64,000 nucleotides of DNA from Bacillus timonensis. GTDB lineage: Bacteria; Bacillota; Bacilli; Bacillales; Bacillaceae_L. The stretch covers positions 64,181-128,180 of the forward strand of contig NZ_HE610989.1 of NCBI RefSeq assembly GCF_000285535.1, written 5' to 3'. Below the pieces are notes generated by a model that saw nothing but the letters and a program-made list of their open reading frames with translations, ran no database searches and had not been told where the DNA came from. This document shows positions 62,114-64,000 of the stretch, piece by piece. Position numbers and translations under genes: made by a program. Each line of letters opens with the position of its first letter. Position 1 is the stretch's first letter.

Positions 62114-63039
62114 TTGCTCTCCCCCGTAACCTTTATTCTCGGATCAATCCATGTGTAGGCGATGTCAACAATTAGAATGAAAAGAATCAGGATGGCAGAA
62201 TAAAAAATCGTCGAGCCAAGAATGACAGGGTAATCTCGATTAAAAATACTTGTTACAAACATTTCTCCCATTCCTGGGATACCGAAGATTTTTTCAATAA
62301 TGAAGCTTCCGGTTACAATATTAGCGATGAGGATGCCAACAATCGTAACGACTGGCAAAATTGCATTTCGAATCGCATGCTTTACTATAATCGCTCCTTT
62401 TTTAAGACCCTTTGCCTTCGCTGTTAAAATATAGTCTTGGCTCATTACTTCAAGCATACTTGACCTCATTAAACGTGCGATAAAGGCCATTGGCATCATC
62501 GCGAGGGAAAGTGACGGTAACACAGTATGCGACCAAGATTTCCAGGTTGCAACAGGGAACCATCTTAATTCAACCGCTAAATAATTGATGAGAAAGGTTG
62601 CCAGAATAAAGTTTGGTACAGAAATTCCGATAATTGCTAGAATCATAGAGGAGTAGTCTGGCCATCTATTGCGATAAAGGGCAGCAATAATTCCGAATAG
62701 CAAGCCCAGTGGAATCGCAATCAGTAAGGCTTGGGTTCCTAGGTGCAAGGAAACAGGGAAACCATTCACGATTAGGTCGTTAACTGTTAAAGTTGAAGAT
62801 TTATATGAAGGTCCAAAATCAAACTGTAAAATAGAAAGTAAATAAAGACCATATTGTACAAGTAAAGGTTTGTCCAAATTATAATAGCTTTGAAGATTAT
62901 TATAGACTGCCTCAGGCATTGTTCCTTCTTGGGCAAATGGGTTTCCTGGAATACTATGCATTAAAATAAATGTTAGTGTGATAATCACCCAAAGGGTTAC
63001 AACTGCGAGGACAATCCGTTTTCCAATATACTTGAGCAT
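62110..63039 (-). CDS. oppB: Oligopeptide ABC transporter permease OppB
   Basis: 309 residues, six helices, close to B. subtilis OppB. EAA-loop DYILTAKAKGLKKGAIIVKH and SFIIEKIFGIPGMGEMF are visible. RBS GAGGGGG precedes the ATG. Confidence 0.95.
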   Translation of the reverse strand: MLKYIGKRIVLAVVTLWVIITLTFILMHSIPGNPFAQEGTMPEAVYNNLQSYYNLDKPLLVQYGLYLLSILQFDFGPSYKSSTLTVNDLIVNGFPVSLHLGTQALLIAIPLGLLFGIIAALYRNRWPDYSSMILAIIGISVPNFILATFLINYLAVELRWFPVATWKSWSHTVLPSLSLAMMPMAFIARLMRSSMLEVMSQDYILTAKAKGLKKGAIIVKHAIRNAILPVVTIVGILIANIVTGSFIIEKIFGIPGMGEMFVTSIFNRDYPVILGSTIFYSAILILFILIVDIAYTWIDPRIKVTGESK

Positions 63040-63107
63040 GTTATCCCCCTCTTTAAACCGAATGTGCTAGCTCATGTAAGCCGAGTTTCCATACATTGTG
63101 CAAGTAG

Positions 63108-63147
63108 AAAAATCAGGGTATGCTGGACTCCAGCATACCTTGATTTA
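63108..63147 (-). terminator. Intercistronic hairpin between oppA and oppB
   Basis: A 17-bp stem AATCAAGGTATGCTGGA/TCCAGCATACCCTGATT (one G-U) is followed by T3C. It lies 10 bases past the oppA stop within the operon and probably cuts down or stabilises oppA mRNA relative to oppBCDF. Confidence 0.8.
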
Positions 63148-63156
63148 CCTCGTTAC

Positions 63157-64000
63157 TTATTTTTTGATATCCGCATAGATGAACTGAGGATAACTATTAA
63201 TAGGTGTATAGATACCTGTTACATGCGGCTTCACAGTATATGGTTTTGTATAGAAATAGATTGGAATAATCGGCATCTCATCCATTAAGATTTTTTCAGC
63301 ATCATGCATAGCCTTCATACGGTCTTCTTGGACCATAGTTGTTTTCGCGAGATTGATTAGCTTATCATACTCGGAATTACTCCAGTTTGCGTCATTATAT
63401 GGACCATCTGTTACCCAAAGATCCATAAATGTCATTGGGTCTACATAGTCACCAACCCAGCCCGCTCTAGAAATTTCATAATCTCCTGCTTTTTCACGGT
63501 CAAGTTTAACCTGGAATTCAACATTCTCTAGTGTAATTTCGACACCTAGATTTTTACGCCACATTTCTTGAACAGCTTCGGCAATCATTTTATGTCCTTC
63601 AGAAGTGTTGTACGTTAAAGTTACTGCTGGGAACTTATCAAGTCCCTCTTCCGCTAAGCCTTCTTCCAGTAACTTTTTTGCTTCCTCAATGTTTGCATCA
63701 AATAAATTCCCTGTATTTTCCTGGTAGTCACCTGAAACATCTGGAATTCCCGGCGGTACTACGGAATACGCAGGAGATTGGCCACCTTGTGCAACATGCT
63801 CGACAATGGTTTCACGATCCAGCGCCATTGATAAGGCTTTTCTAATCTTTACATTATTAAACGGCTTTTTCTCAGTGTTTAAATTGTAATAATACACAGA
63901 AAGATCAGAGCCAATTTGGAACTCAGGATTATTTTCAGCCTTTAATTGACCGATTACATCCTGTGGGAGAGGATAAACTAAATCCAACTCATCTGATTGG
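63157..64000 (-). CDS. oppA: Oligopeptide-binding lipoprotein OppA (partial, 3' end)
   Basis: Only the C-terminal 281 residues are in the window; the 5' end continues past the right edge (the frame remains open, ..QSDELDLVYPLPQ). SBP_bac_5 fold with KPFNNVKIRKALSMALDRE and DEMPIIPIYFY. Extracellular peptide receptor delivering peptides, including signalling peptides, to OppBC. The TTG at 63987 is not a real start. Confidence 0.93.
   Translation of the reverse strand, partial: QSDELDLVYPLPQDVIGQLKAENNPEFQIGSDLSVYYYNLNTEKKPFNNVKIRKALSMALDRETIVEHVAQGGQSPAYSVVPPGIPDVSGDYQENTGNLFDANIEEAKKLLEEGLAEEGLDKFPAVTLTYNTSEGHKMIAEAVQEMWRKNLGVEITLENVEFQVKLDREKAGDYEISRAGWVGDYVDPMTFMDLWVTDGPYNDANWSNSEYDKLINLAKTTMVQEDRMKAMHDAEKILMDEMPIIPIYFYTKPYTVKPHVTGIYTPINSYPQFIYADIKK

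Overview
The window is a low-GC Firmicute chromosome segment, almost certainly from a spore-forming Bacillaceae (Bacillus sensu lato). The evidence is a long run of genes in nearly the Bacillus subtilis order: ilvA, hlyIII, dfrA, thyA, ypjP, ypiP, brxA, ypgR, ypgQ, cspD, ypeQ, ypeP, ypdP, ypdQ, sspL, ypcP, ypbS, dynA, ypbQ, bpsA, ypwA, ypvA, ypsC, rnpB, gpsB, ypsA, cotD, yprB and yprA. Spore genes (sspL, cotD with a sigma-K-like promoter), bacillithiol chemistry (brxA), type-B RNase P RNA and B. subtilis-like ribosome binding sites fit this. Most genes are on the minus strand. I see no prophage, CRISPR array, tRNA or rRNA.

Layout. 1-3.5 kb: PCYCGC lipoprotein, DegV, DUF2535 protein, ilvA with a CodY-like box. 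3.5-9.4 kb: hlyIII, dfrA-thyA, a secreted Pro-Pro endopeptidase-like protease next to ypjP, a structured repeat leading into a tiny membrane-peptide ORF, ypiP, brxA. 9.5-15.2 kb: ypgR, a secreted NlpC/P60 wall hydrolase, a 0.63-kb MITE-like element filling a convergent gap, an ABC-F protein and ypgQ. 15.3-19.9 kb: second DegV, two unknown genes, fhs, metA. 20-25 kb: TetR-SCP2-SDR-methyltransferase cluster and topB. 25.3-32.5 kb: HD-GYP protein, cspD, ypeQ/ypeP, ypdP under a preQ1-I-type riboswitch, RNase H-like ypdQ, a YuiD-like membrane protein, sspL, ypcP. 32-39.6 kb: YpbS, a Cys-rich mini-protein, double dynamin DynA, the BpsA/BpsB type III polyketide pair, a duplicated P-loop ATPase. 40-42.7 kb: ba3-type oxidase operon behind an Fnr-like box. 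42.8-55.3 kb: YpwA, DinG-like YpvA, RlmL-like YpsC, rnpB, GpsB, YpsA, CotD, MrfB/MrfA repair pair, SelO. 55.3-64 kb: TetR/MFS efflux pair, csp and YdjO-like cold-shock genes, and an Opp oligopeptide transporter whose oppA runs off the right edge.

The main themes are housekeeping: folate/one-carbon metabolism (dfrA, thyA, fhs, metA), nucleic-acid maintenance (topB, ypcP, RNase H paralogs, ypvA, mrfAB), envelope and division (gpsB, dynA, NlpC/P60, PPEP), sporulation and cold shock. The less ordinary signals are a three-copy structured intergenic repeat, the PPEP-like protease with nearby Pro-Pro-containing exported proteins, the MITE-like element, a 20-21-bp iteron array, and four genes each broken by one missing A in an A-homopolymer. 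That last pattern looks more like systematic sequence error than four real pseudogenes.
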